DNA from: Eleusine coracana subsp. coracana
Taxonomy: Eukaryota; Streptophyta; Magnoliopsida; Poales; Poaceae
DNA length: 64,000 bases
Assembly (NCBI GenBank): GCA_032690845.1
Contig: CM064422.1
Location: 5,704,001 to 5,768,000 of the forward strand
Direction of reading: 5' to 3'
This document shows, piece after piece, positions 11,491 to 22,849 of the stretch. Both the position numbers and the translations under genes were made by a program. Every line of letters begins with the position of its first letter. Position 1 is the stretch's first letter. A model generated the notes under the pieces. The model had not been told where the DNA came from. It did no database searches and worked only from the letters and a program-made list of their open reading frames with translations.

Positions 11491-11530
11491 CTTTTTCTTA
11501 AGTATTTAGGCAATTTTATGATTAATTTAA

Positions 11531-14500
11531 TCTTTTAATATCTAAACCTGCGCGGTTTCTCAAAATTACATCATCCCACGTCAGCTTCATCAGTTCCAGC
11601 CATTGGATCCAGCCAAAATCCATTCTGAGCCGTCCAGTGTGAAATTACTGTGAGCTACTATCGTAGCCTCTAGACTCTTTCCCGGAAAGTTACCGCTCTT
11701 ACGCGCTTGATATCCTCCGCATGTCAGAGAGTATAAATGCACTTTGAAAATAGAACATAAAATATACTAAACAATTGTACACCACATGAAGCACTATGGT
11801 CCGTCCAAAGCCTTAGTAGATGCTTTTGCTAGAGAAAAAAAATATTCCATTACATTTTGCATGAATAATATGCTAAATTCGATAAATATAAATTTATATA
11901 TTTAGCAAATAATATTAAATTAATATAATGTAATGAAAAATATTTTAGATAGCTCATGGTTGTAACTATTCATCCTTTTACTACAATCTTGATTTTATTT
12001 TTATTTACATAAATTTTTTGCAGCTTAAAATTTATATCACGGTGCAATACATGAGAACACAAATTATTCATCTACTTCCTTCGTTCCAAATTATATGACG
12101 TTTTAGCTTTAGACACGAAAATTAAAAAAAAGGTGAAAATAATAGTTGCACAAAAAATGAGAAAGAGAGAGATAGAGATAAGGATGTATTGGGGAGTTAA
12201 AGATGTATTAGAATGCGAGAGTGTCTTATAAGGCTACTCTCAATGGAAGTTTTATTTTCAATAAATGAGGTGCCATATAAAAAATTTTGATGACATGTCA
12301 ATGAAGTTATGAGGAGAGAGAGGAATGAAGTTTCATTTAGATGAAACTGGGTATACACCAAAACGAAGTATTGAAGAATAGGAGTTTCATTTCATCCTAT
12401 AGACAACCAATAAAAGAACATTGTATTAAGTGTAATAAAACATCAAAATGAAACCATACATTATAGATATTGTTTCATTTGTAGTTTCAAATTATTTTTT
12501 ATGACATGTCACTTTTGGAAACAACAAAATGAAATCCTTCATTGGAACTAGCCTAAGTTGAGAAAACTTAAGAAAGTATATAATAAAATTTTATTGCATC
12601 TCATCAATTTTGTTCACGGTACAATACATGATAAATTATTCATCTAGATAAAAAATATTGTGAGAGTAGTTGTAACTATTTATTTTTTAATCATAATTCC
12701 TTGCTTAATTTATTTTATTTTATCTTGTATAAAATCGTATTACAAACCAAATTTCGTATTATAGTATATGAAAGCATCAATTGTATATTTTAAATAAATA
12801 TTTTATTGCATATAAATATATTATTATATTTTAAAGCTATTATATTATTTTTATTTATCAAAGTGTACTCATATTTTTACCCATCCTTTTATCTGTCTTA
12901 TACTAGGTTGCATCATCATTTATTTCACCGACCTACTACTGCTTCAGTTCCATGCATGTGCAACCCACCAATTCAGCTAGGAGTAATGCAACGACGTCCA
13001 GATTTCTCCTCTCAAACGCTCACAGGCGTCAGATTTGTGGAGGACATCCCACGTGGAGGACTTTAGCCACTCCCGAGTCTTCCCTCCAGTCTCCCTATAT
13101 TCTTAATAATACTACGTCCAAGGTTGATACCTCTCTTGACTCTTCCTCTTATTTCGAGATCAAAATCACGTCACCCATGAGCCTGTCCAATAATACTTTC
13201 ATCATGATTAAAGAAAACGGCAAGATCATTTTAACGCATCTAACGTGGCTGCAGATGAGTTATCTTTTTCCTCATTGGTAGCCCACCTCCGCCAACGTCT
13301 CCAAATGTGTGGAGGACTATTATAAAAAAAATGCTAAGAGGACGAGATCCATATCTTGGTTATAAATATTATCGTCAGTATTGACTAAGCATGACCAAAA
13401 GATACACAGAGTCACATGCTTTCAATTGCTTACTCTCATTTGAGGTGATAGAGATTTTTTTTTTCTTATATGTGTAACATTCATTACTATCAATTGGAAG
13501 AGCAGATACATCCCAGTGATTAGTTGCAGTTGGTTTCCTGATTCAAACGCAACCAGACTCGCCGTGTGCAACATCCAAGTGATTGATTGCATGGACGAGC
13601 GTTAGAGCTCAGCTCACCGGATGCAAATTGTAGAAGGCTACGCCCAACCAGGCTTCAAATAAAAAAAATTAATTTTCGTTTACCACAAACCTAATTCGCT
13701 CGGTACAGCATAAGCATTTAAGTCTGCATTCGTATGCATTGAGCCTGATTGGTTGGCTGGTTTCCGTCTTTCACGCTCTCGACATGCAACCGACGTATGA
13801 TTGGATGAGTGCAACAGCTGCTGGGCCTGTACCACACCTTGCAAGATTCTTTCCTCAGGCTCTGTAGATACAAGAAAAATGGTCGTTTCCACCGAGCCAG
13901 GCTAAGCAGAGCTCATGCGAGCGTGCGAGCTGCACGTAACAAGAGAGCAGCGGTGCAGTTTCAGCTATATGTTAAGACAACCAATCAAATGTTCTACTCG
14001 ATCATGTTCTGAGTACTGAGGTAACCAAGCAACATGCTTTTGCATGCCGTCAGCCTGGCCAGCGGGAGCCTGACTCTGCTGTTGTGGTACACGCTAGAGC
14101 TGTGCAAGAAACCAATCAGGCCTATTGTGTCATGAAGATGCAACTATCAAATTTTTTCTCAGTCAACCAAACACCATTCTAAGCCAACCAAACACCCTTA
14201 TACATACGACTAAAATGTAATGCATAAAGATTATTCAACAAAACATTATACTATTCAGTTGAACCCTGAACTCTTAAGCTTTACTCAGCTTCAGTTTTCA
14301 TCGAGATGGAAAATTTAAGACATCTAAGCTTCTTCCATCGACCAAATGGTGTAAGATATTCAATTTTTCAGATAGTATGCTAGAAAAAAATAGTGAAAAT
14401 GACGAAATACTTGAATGGTCTGCTTAGAGGCCTTCATTTCAGAATAGAAATATATACAAAATCATAACTGTCGTTTACCTACATGTTTGTAGTTCATTTC

Positions 14501-15358
14501 AGATTCCTGTATTTTTTGTAACTAAGAGAAAATATCAGGTTACGAAAAAGAAAAGGTTATGAGTGAAGATAAAAAGTTTGGACATCTCTTTTTCTACCCT
14601 GGAATAAAACATCCAATTATTCTGTTCTGTTGCTCCCAATTTGATTCTTCCCGATGTGCAATCTGAGACATTCTACATTGCACAATGATTGGCGTTGAAA
14701 ACTCAGTTTCAGTTGTCATTGTACAAGACTACAAGCCATCATGTGATCCATCATTATATCTCCAATTCTTCACCTCCTCCATGTTAATTATCTTGTTTTA
14801 CATGTTTTCACCTACTAACTTATGCTGATTCTTTCTTGGACAATTTATTTTAACATGTGTGCTATTAATAACAATATCATCATGTAGCATGCATAATTTC
14901 GCTGGTCAATTATATTGACATGGCAAAGGGGTAACCGTAGATGTCAAAGTATATCCCATTTGAATTTTTGAATGTTTCTTGTGTATTGCTAGAAAGTACA
15001 GAATCATTTTTTTTCTAATTTTATCTATGGGAAACAAATATTTTGCAATCATCAACAAGAGCTATCTTTAAGTGTAGTTCTCTTCCTTCAATGTTACGAT
15101 ATGATTATTCAAGTTGAATGCCATTCTAAGCAACCATATTCATCATATGTTTGCTGATTAGTTGGGAAATACAGAGTTTAAGGTTAATAAAATATTTGAA
15201 GTGGTATTATTAGTTTGTGTTGGGCAATATAACTGAATAATCAACTGCCATATACACCGTTCGCTGTAGAAGCCTGAAATATTGATAAAATATTTCCTTT
15301 TATTAAAATGCAAATATACGGATAATCACGCACGGGCAAGGCTGCGACATCTTTCTAG
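11531..15358 (+). mobile_element. Helitron-like insert (candidate)
   Basis: The insert begins TCTTTTAATATC directly after an A (11530) and ends TTTCTAG directly before a T (15359). These are the TC start, CTAG end and A/T insertion site expected of Helitrons, which make no target duplication. Removing it restores a continuous LTR. A GC-rich stretch (cacgcacgggcaaggctgcg) sits about 10 bases before CTAG, but I could not draw a strong hairpin. No Rep/helicase gene is present. The interior is AT-rich with a Tourist MITE (12232-12553), Stowaway-like ends near 12080, and a moderately GC-rich patch at 13490-14180 of unknown origin. Otherwise I see no gene in it. Confidence 0.5.
12232..12553. mobile_element. 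Tourist-like MITE (PIF/Harbinger type)
   Basis: The ends are GGCTACTCTCAATGGAAG and, reverse-complemented, GGCTAGTTCCAATGAAGG. Both sides carry the 3-bp duplication TAA (12229-12231 and 12554-12556). Length is 322 bp and there is no coding capacity. The termini resemble the mPing/Tourist group. Confidence 0.85.
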
Positions 15359-16061
15359 TCTAGAATAAAATAATGGTGGTGATAACAATTAACATACTGA
15401 ATAAACAAATAACATGGTTTGGATCAAAGGTATATCCTATGGAGAGAGCTATGTCGTAGGCACTGGCGGCTTTATTCTCACGAGTTATTTTTGTAAGTTT
15501 GTTCAATCTAGCCGATCTTAGTTGATGCAGGAAGAGGTATGTAGTACAGTCCCTCGAACGATCTTTAGGAAGTAGCCGTAGTTCATCGTTGAGGAGGAAG
15601 AAGATGTGGTCGATCGATCAACGAGCAGTCACGAAGACGCTCCTAATAAACCTGATTGCCCGCACACCCGAGGCAGATGTCACACGCAGAGAAAGGTTCT
15701 GGAGGCCTGCTCTCCCTACCCTCTAGGCGCGCAGAGGACCTGGACAGAAAAGACTTGAAAGACAACTTAAGAGGAGGATGGAAAGCGGTGATCTGGCTAT
15801 TAGCTTTCAGGTGAGTCCGGGGAGGGACTATATAGCCCGACACGGCATGATTCGGTGGCGCCGCGTGCGTGTGGGTGTGGCTTGCTCTTGGCCTCTCTCA
15901 ACTTCTCTATGGGATATACCGGTAATCCGCCTAATAAATTAAGACAATTAATGATAAGAATCTCATGTGTGACTAAATTATTACAATATTATATATGGGG
16001 CTAGAATATTTAGAATTAATAAGAATAATGAGTTTAATGGCCCATAATATTCAGCACTTTT

Positions 16062-17560
16062 TCCTGCTGACAAGCATCACAAACAGTAAAAGTTTTATTT
16101 GAGACTACAACAAGATCATTGTTTTCTAAGACACGATGAATAATTGAAGGAGCAGGATGTCCTAGCCTTTTGGCAGAGATATGCTTAACTCACAAGATAT
16201 GCTTGCATGCGACTTTATTTGGAATGAAGTAGGGTCCTGCTTGACACCCTCCTATGAGAAGAGTGCTCTTGGTTTCTTGGTCCTTAAGAAGAAAGTAACG
16301 AGGATGAAATTTAGCATAGGGATTATTATCTGAAACAAGTTCAGAGGTTTCTTGGTCCTTAAGAAGAAAGTAATGAGGATGAAATTTAGCATAGGGATTA
16401 TTATCTGAAACAAGTTTCTAAACTGACAAAAGATGTTTGGTGATATTAGGCATATGCTGGACATTGTTCAGGATTAAAGGATGACTAGTATCAACAATAA
16501 AGGATTTGCCTACATGTTCAATTGACATACCTACAATGTCAGCTGCCTGAACTTGATCGTTGCCGGTGTACCCCTTCTTCATGTTCATGCGCTCAAGGGT
16601 GTTGGTGATGTGGTCAGTTGCTTTGGTATCCGTATACCAGTTGGAGTCTATGGAGTAGTTGTTGGTGATGATCGCAGCAGCTACCTTGGCGTTGTTCGAC
16701 TGGTACGAGTGATCAAAGTGGTGCCAACAGCACAATGCGGACTTGTAAAAAAAATAGTGTAGTGTGGTGTGCCCCTTCTTGCCACAGACTTGACAGGGTT
16801 CACCACTAATATTGTTGCTGCTGGCACGATTGTCGGAGTTCCTTCCACCACCGCGGCCACCGCCGTCGGAGCGGCTGCCTTGCACCCTGTTGGTGTTGTT
16901 GGCCGATGCCACTTGGTACGTCGCAGTGTTGTAGTCAACTCTCGATTCGAAGGCGAGCATGTAGGCGTATAGGTCGCCAAGGGTGATGGTGTTGGGGCGC
17001 GTCGTGATGCTGGTGACCAGCAAATCATACTCGGTATCGAGCCCGTGCAATGTCTACACGATGAACTCTTCATCTTCGAGTCTCTTCCCAATAGAGACGA
17101 GGACATCAACGAGGCCCTTCACTTTTCTGTAATACGCAACATTGGTGAGATTGCACTTCTGAATGGTGGCAAGCTGCATGCTGATATGCATGATACGTGC
17201 CTTGGATGCTAACTCATACATCCTTTTAAGATGGCGCCAGACATCGTTAATCTCATTATTTATGTGCGAACTTCTTCAGCCAACGACAAGAGGATCATCG
17301 TGAGAACCATCTGATCCTACTGGTACTAGTGGTTGTAGTCAGGGTTGGTGATGACCCGAGGCGTGTCTCCCTCGGTGATGCCATTCTGCAAAACGGTAGC
17401 GGTGGGGCATAGAATGGTGCCATTGACGTAGCCGATCAGACGGTGGCACCGAAACTAGGGGAGGACCTGCGTGGTCCACAGCAGGTAGTTCTCCCCATTG
17501 AGCTTGATCCATCGATGGCGTCGGAGGAGGCCGAGCCAGTGGAAGTTGTATACATGGTAG
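16062..17560 (-). pseudogene. Copia element A gag, protease and pre-integrase region
   Basis: The reverse strand shows a gag start (KLNGENYLLWTTQVLP) near 17500, a zinc knuckle CQVCGKKGH around 16775-16800, a protease site NWYTDTKATDHITN near 16600-16640 (functional copia proteases have DTGA or DSGA), and the GAG-pre-integrase motif RLGHPAPSIIHRVLENNDL ending in CDACQQ at about 16070. A 633-bp open frame survives at 16418-17050, but stops and shifts interrupt both sides. A direct repeat of about 75 bp (ggtttcttggtccttaagaa) occurs at 16272 and 16347. Confidence 0.85.
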
Positions 17561-17573
17561 AAGAATGGATCTA

Positions 17574-17587
17574 GGCTCTGGTTACCA
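17574..17587 (-). promoter_or_regulatory. Primer binding site, initiator tRNA-Met type
   Basis: The minus strand reads TGGTAACCAGAGCC immediately after the LTR, close to the TGGTATCAGAGC site used by most plant copia elements. Confidence 0.7.
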
Positions 17588-17826
17588 TGTAAAACTTCTG
17601 ATTGTGGCTAATGCATCCCATCGATCCATCATGTTCTATTTATAATCAGGATTACAGAGGGAGATCATGACGCACACTCACATAGACGAGGTCACCATGG
17701 CGAGACTCTCGCCATGAGTGCCACACACACGAATGATGCGGTCACAGCCACTACAACTTGTGCATGCTAACAACCTAATGTAACGTGACGTGACAGTGCT
17801 ACATGATTCGAACTCCAATTCTAACA
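17588..17826 (-). repeat. 5' LTR of copia element A
   Basis: On the minus strand it begins TGTTAGAATTGGAG at 17826 and ends ...GTTTTACA at 17588 (239 bp), with the TG...CA boundaries of LTRs. A TATA-like TATAAATAG lies inside near 17640. It is followed directly by a primer binding site and gag. Confidence 0.8.
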
Positions 17827-17844
17827 CTCACCATATTGCGAACA

Positions 17845-17935
17845 GGCCTTCAGCCTCGTGATGAAGGCGCCCGAGTGGCAGCCCACTGGTCGGGGGTTTG
17901 AACCCTCGATCTCGCACCGGTGCGGAAAAAAAAAT
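17845..17935 (+). repeat. Possible tRNA-derived SINE fragment
   Basis: The sequence gcgcccgagtggcagcccac followed by GGTTTGAACCC resembles the A and B boxes of a Pol III promoter, with an A-rich run (aaaaaaaaa) after it. It lacks a cloverleaf fold, so it is not a tRNA gene. Confidence 0.4.
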
Positions 17936-18379
17936 TCTCGCATTTTTCAATTAAAACACTAGATAAAGACTCGCATCATAGTTTATACGATCAGTTGAGT
18001 CCCTGTGTATGGTTGGAGAGGGGGTTCAAGAATTTTCTGGAACTATCTAAAAAGTCTTTTTCTTAACAAAATACATGGAGGCCATCATATCCGAGTTTTT
18101 TTTAACACCTGTCACACTCGCACATTTACCAAGCTCTTGCCGCACTGATGAATGGCGAATATAACGTACAATATGTGTTAACAACTTAACGTCGGTACAA
18201 TTAACATGCGTTGATCATATCACTACCTGCAGCTTGCATTGGATAGTTACATACGTCTCTAAGAGCGCGGCGGATTTCTCCTCGTTTCTCATCTCTGACT
18301 CGAAGCCAGCCTCCGTGGTCGCTCGTGCGGCACACAACAGCGAAGCCAGCATATCTCCAGCCGCATCATAGAAGAGATA

Positions 18380-19215
18380 AACAATAGCTCGACGGTAACA
18401 GACCTCCTCCTTGTCAACCAGCTGATGCAAAAATTTGGACATGCGTCTGGACTGCGAGTCAACATGGCCAAATCCTCGGTCATCCCAAATCTGGTGCGAT
18501 GAGGAGCATATCCATCAGATCCGGGTCCACCTCCCATGCGAGATTTCCATCTTCCCTTGCAAGTACCTAGGGCTCCCTCTGTCAATCCGAAGGCTCACAA
18601 CAACAGACATTCTACCGTACATTCATAGATTGGCGGACAAGCTTCCAGGCTGGAAGTCGACCCTCATGGCACGAGCGGGGTGACTAGTTCTAGTCCAGGC
18701 GGTCCTAACAGTTATGCCGGTGTATGTGCTCATAGCACTAGACATCCCTAAATGGGCCCTTAAGGCAATGGGGAAGATCATTAGGGCATTCCTCTGGAAG
18801 GGGTGGCGAGATGTTCGGGGTGGTCACTGCCCCATCGCATGGGAACGGGTGGCTAGACCACTATCCCTTGGAGGACTTGGAATTCGCAACCTCGAACTAA
18901 TAGGTCTGGCTCTGAGAATGAAGTGGCTATGGCTCAAGAAGATGGATGTGTCCAAACCTTGGGCTGCCTTCAATGTACAGGTACCAACAAAGGCACGCGC
19001 TGTTTTCGCTCTCGGTTTGGTGACTGAGCTGGGAGATGGTACAATGACTTTGTTTTGGGAGGATCGATGGCTTCAAGGTAAATCCATTGCAGACCTCGCA
19101 CCATCGCTCATGCCGCATGTCAAGAAGACGGCCGCAAAGACGAGAACGGTGCAGCAAGCATTGCAGGGTAATCAATGGCTACTTGACTTTGGTCGCGATC
19201 GCGGTTCACACGATC
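18380..19215 (+). pseudogene. LINE reverse transcriptase relic
   Basis: The forward frames, with shifts, read FGHASGLRVNMAKSS, then FPCKYLGLPLSIRRL and LADKLPGWKSTLMARAG, then FLWKGWRDVRGGHCPIAW and LGGLGIRNLELIGLALRMKW. These are the C-terminal reverse transcriptase motifs of plant L1-type LINEs. A 552-bp frame (18714-19265) is open, but the region before it is broken at about 18480 and 18683. Upstream domains and a poly-A tail were not found. Confidence 0.8.
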
Positions 19216-19432
19216 CGGGAATTTCTACTTCAGTCACCGGACCCCTTAACTTCAGTCAAGTGTGATGCAGCCCAGCGCAGGCAAGCGTGAGTGCGTGATG
19301 CAAACCAATTGATTCACCGTGAGTCAAACTAGAAGCCCAGTACTATCAAAGTGCCAGCCCATTTGCTCTTGTGTGAGAGCGTCGTGAAGCAGGTCCCAGC
19401 AGGAAGCAGTCCAAGGCCAGCCAAATGCCGAG

Positions 19433-20764
19433 GATTTTTTTAAAAAATAAATCTATTTTAACTAATATCGTACCAAACTATATTTTCAGAATCTTGACTA
19501 TTCTATTGCGTCAAACTTTCTGGCACGACTCGTAAATCAATCAGGCCAAATAGAATGACGTGACTACCGTTAAGTGGACGAAAATTTTCACGTCGGATAG
19601 ATGACAAGTTCGGATGACAATAGAGTCACGCCAAAATGAATGACGTGATTGAAACATAAGTCGCGCCAAGTCATTTGGCATGACTAACACTTTGAAATTC
19701 AAACATCCTATCTTCATGTTTATTTAGCCTTAGTCGTCTATTTTTAAAAATTTATACACAGAGAACTATAACTCGGCCACAAAACAAAAATTATTTTACA
19801 TAACATGCTCTCCAAGAAAAAAAAAGTTTCAAAAAATACTGATCTACATAAATAATTTAATTTTTGTCTTAAACAGAACTAATCGTTAACAATATCGCTC
19901 AAATTCAAACATCCTGCTTTTCATTTTAATTAGGTTAAGTCATTTATTTTTCAAAATTTATATAAAGAAAATTAGAACTTGACTAAAAAAATGTTCTACA
20001 TAACATTCTCTTCAAGAACAAAAAATTACAAAAAATAATAAGCTAGATAAGTAATTTAGTTTTTGTCTTAAATGGAGCTAATCATTAATAATATCAGACA
20101 TTCAAATATTCTGACTTTATATTTAACTAGGCTAAGTCGTCTATTTTTAGCAATTTATACAGATGGAATTATAATTCGATCATAAAACAAAAAAATATTA
20201 TACATATCATGCTCTCCAATCTAAAAAAGTTTTAAAAAATACTAAGTTAAATAAGTAATTTAATTTTTATCTTAAACATAGCTAATGATTAACAGTATCA
20301 GACTATTAGTCTGATACTGTTAATGATTAGCTAAATAGTCTGATACTGTTAATGATTAGCTATGTTTAAGATAAAAATTAAATTATTTATGTAGCATAGT
20401 ATTGTTTGAAACTTTTTTTTTCTTAGAGAGCATATTATGTAGAACACGTTTTGTTTTGTGGTCGAGTTCTAATTCTGTATGTATAAATTTCTAAAAATAG
20501 ATGACTGAGATTAAATAAACATAAAGATAGAAAGTTTGAATTTCTTTAAGTGATAGTCACGTCAAACTACTTGGCGTGACTTATGTTTCAGTCGGATAGA
20601 TGGCAAACTCGGCTGGCAATAGAGTCACGCTATTCATTTTGACATGACTCTATTGTCAGCCGAGCTTATCATCTATTCGATGTGTAAATTTTCATCCATG
20701 TGGCTGTAGTCGCGTCATTCTATTTAGCGTGACCGATTTAAAAAGGTTTATTAAAAAAAATCTC
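19433..20764. mobile_element. Foldback Mutator-like element with internal tandem repeats
   Basis: The two halves are inverted copies. The left end GATTTTTTTAAAAAATAAA matches the reverse complement of the right end (GAGATTTTTTTTAATAAA). The 9-bp duplication AATGCCGAG flanks it at 19424-19432 and 20765-20773. The left arm carries a unit of about 200 bp three times in tandem (from about 19695, 19901 and 20099), while the right arm carries it once. The turn of the hairpin is at 20291-20321 (14-bp arms, 3-base loop). Short motifs such as ggcgtgact and atagagtcacg recur in both arms. It has no coding capacity. The structure would fold into a long hairpin if transcribed. Confidence 0.85.
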
Positions 20765-21117
20765 AATGCCGAGCTATGACTTAAGCGCTACTAGTACAAA
20801 CGTACATGACGCAACCAACCCTTTTTATGCGGAGGAAGTCACTTTTTTTTGTTTTTTTTCCTAAGAAGGTAGGTGTAAAAGAGCAAGACATTTTTATTAC
20901 TCAAAACTGTCAATTTAAATGAAAATATATGAAGATGAAGCTCTAACTTCACCAAAAAGAATGGTGCAAATTGTCGAATTTTCCAACCTACAAATATTGA
21001 TGGTTCTCGTCCGGACCCCCCTATTTTCCTGTCCAGTTCTGCCACTAAGTACAACTTCCATTCTCAAAAACACATTATAACATTTATGATAGCTAGCTGT
21101 CCATAAATGTAATCATA

Positions 21118-21375
21118 TCATATTCCATCATTCCTCCAGCGCCGCGCTAGAGGTGAATCAACTGTATCAAGAACTAGATAAATGACATTATAAGTAAAAC
21201 CCCATTGTCCTAATAGTGTTACTCCAAATTGTAAAAACTGAGGAAGCAAGTCTTCTATGCCAGGTCTAACATACTCTCGCTGAACATAACGAACCACAAT
21301 GCTAGCAAAAAGAAGGCAAAACTCGCAAGTTGGTTTATGCAGCGAATCGGCATCTGGATCCCCAAGTCGAGGCAT
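21118..21375 (-). CDS. Small grass protein with putative membrane segment, unknown function (paralogue B)
   Basis: An 85-residue frame starts MPRLGDPDAD at 21375 and has a hydrophobic region (LQFGVTLLGQWGFTYNVIYL). It is homologous to the product at 3598-3897, and the gene plan is the same: coding sequence starts shortly after a splice acceptor (exon start 21401, after ccacatgcag), and a probable non-coding first exon ends at about 22752 (CTACTTCG before gtaatt, minus strand). The intron is about 1.35 kb. The C-terminus is shorter and less basic than in paralogue A. Conservation of the frame between two dispersed copies argues that it is translated. The family is unrecognised. Confidence 0.5.
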   Translation of the reverse strand: MPRLGDPDADSLHKPTCEFCLLFASIVVRYVQREYVRPGIEDLLPQFLQFGVTLLGQWGFTYNVIYLVLDTVDSPLARRWRNDGI

Positions 21376-21557
21376 CCTAAATCTTGTTAACAGATTCACA
21401 CCTGCATGTGGAGATTCCAAAAAAAAAAACAAATACAGTTATATTTTCATGTTCAACAATGCTACCACATTGGTTACATAGCAAAGATGTGCACTCTATC
21501 TACATGTGTGGTTTTTGCTTTGTTACTCAACAATTTAAGAATACGTTTTCAATAGCT

Positions 21558-21800
21558 TAATACTCTCCATTTCAAATTAATTGACATTTTAGCTTGCTCA
21601 AAGTCTTTTACAATTGTTTTTTTACCATCATTGTTTAACTATTCATCTAATTTAGCAACATAGTATTTATATAGATTCATCATGAGAAATACTTTCATAA
21701 TATATACTTTACATGGTGTCAAATTATATAAGTTTTAAAAATTCAATTGTCCAAGATGGAGAAGTTTGACTTAGATCAAACCTATAACAAGTAACTTGTG
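21558..21800. repeat. Stowaway-like MITE remnant in the intron of paralogue B
   Basis: The left part (ctccatttcaaattaattga) resembles the end of Stowaway elements (CTCCCTCCGTTTCAAATTA). The right end is degraded (ccaagatggagaagtttgac), and no target duplication is clear. Confidence 0.4.
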
Positions 21801-22849
21801 AAAAAAAAATATCAAGCTGGTGCAACTTTAACTTTTAATTGCACAAATTAAACTATACCTTATAACAACAGTTGTCACATGATCACACAAACCAATTTCT
21901 ATTCACTGCTTTGACAACCGAAGTGCAATATGTGATGATTCTAACCCGTACTTCGTTATTTTTATATATGATGTCAATTAATTCAAAATTAAACTAACTT
22001 ACATCATATATCTAAAAGAAAACAGAGGAAGCACAAGTCAAAAACAGAGACAAAAGGGAACCCATCTTATATATCCACGCTTCTATTCTAACGGATGGTT
22101 GGTGTGTCACTACTTTGAGTTATATCTTTATGGTATTTTCACCAAACATAGGTAGAGGTTTAGACCTAATGTTACTTTATATGACCTTTAAATCTGGCAG
22201 AAATTTGTAGTTCTTATATACCTCGTTTTGTATGTAGAGGACAAGTGACGATTTCCTTTTTACGTTAGAAAAAAAAAGGTGACGGAAATCCTTTTTACTG
22301 TTATGCGACTCAAGAATCCGTGAACATCCAAATCTATGCTAAATGGATATTGTACCAACAAATCACATATATTGAATGCTAGAAGAAGGTGCACAGACGG
22401 TACCAGAGAGCGAAATAAATCACTCAAGTAGCCACATATGTAGGAGTACGAGAGTGTTCCCTATTACGGTCAAATAGGATCAATTTTTACCATCATGTGT
22501 GTAAGATTTATAATAATGATGAATTGATGACACAAACACTCGAAGATAGGGTTTTACTGCAACGCTCTGCAAACACCAGAAACTTTATGGTATGCATCGA
22601 AGACTTGCAAATAGTACCACTGCAATTCGCAAAAAACAAAAATAGTACAACTGTGTCTGATGTTTTTACACAACACTGGCAAAGGTATAATTTATAAAAC
22701 TACAAACACACCGTATGCGGTCGTAAAAGTAAGCGTAATTAGAGTAATTACCGAAGTAGATGCGGGAGTGATCGCCGCAGCCCGCACGACAGGATTGGCA
22801 GCAGGGCACGACGCCGGCGTCTGTTTCTTTCTCCAGATTCTAGCGAGAT

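Larger units (their letters stand above)
11496..16056 (-). mobile_element. Solo LTR of a second copia family, split by a Helitron-like insert
   Basis: On the minus strand the insert begins TGCTGAATATTATGGGCC at 16056, a start common to copia LTRs, and ends ...TACTTAAGA at 11496 (the usual terminal CA has become GA). Both sides carry the 5-bp duplication CTTTT (plus strand: 11491-11495 and 16057-16061). Excluding the inner insert at 11531-15358, the LTR is about 733 bp. It has a TATA-like GGCTATATAG near 15830 and a downstream leader-like region. No internal retrotransposon genes remain, which fits recombination between two LTRs. The insert lies exactly within the integrase region of element A. 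Confidence 0.75.
10929..17826 (-). mobile_element. Broken Ty1/copia retrotransposon (element A), interrupted by other insertions
   Basis: Reading on the minus strand the order is 5' LTR (17826-17588), primer binding site (17587-17574), gag with zinc knuckle, protease, start of integrase (to 16062), then after a large insertion the integrase core (11490-10929). Reverse transcriptase, RNase H and the 3' LTR are missing, so the element was truncated near 10929. The frame carries several stops and shifts, so it is dead. Removing the insertion at 11496-16056 (plus one copy of its target duplication) rejoins the integrase region in order. A 3' LTR was looked for left of 10929 and not seen. Confidence 0.85.

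Noticed and set aside
15643..15843. 66-residue minus-strand frame
   Set aside because: Lies in the leader-like part of the solo LTR; no protein family resemblance.
17845..17935. tRNA gene
   Set aside because: Has A/B box-like phrases but no cloverleaf stems; kept only as a possible SINE fragment.
19695..20300. CRISPR-like or satellite array
   Set aside because: The three units are about 200 bp without unique spacers and form one arm of a foldback transposon in a plant genome.
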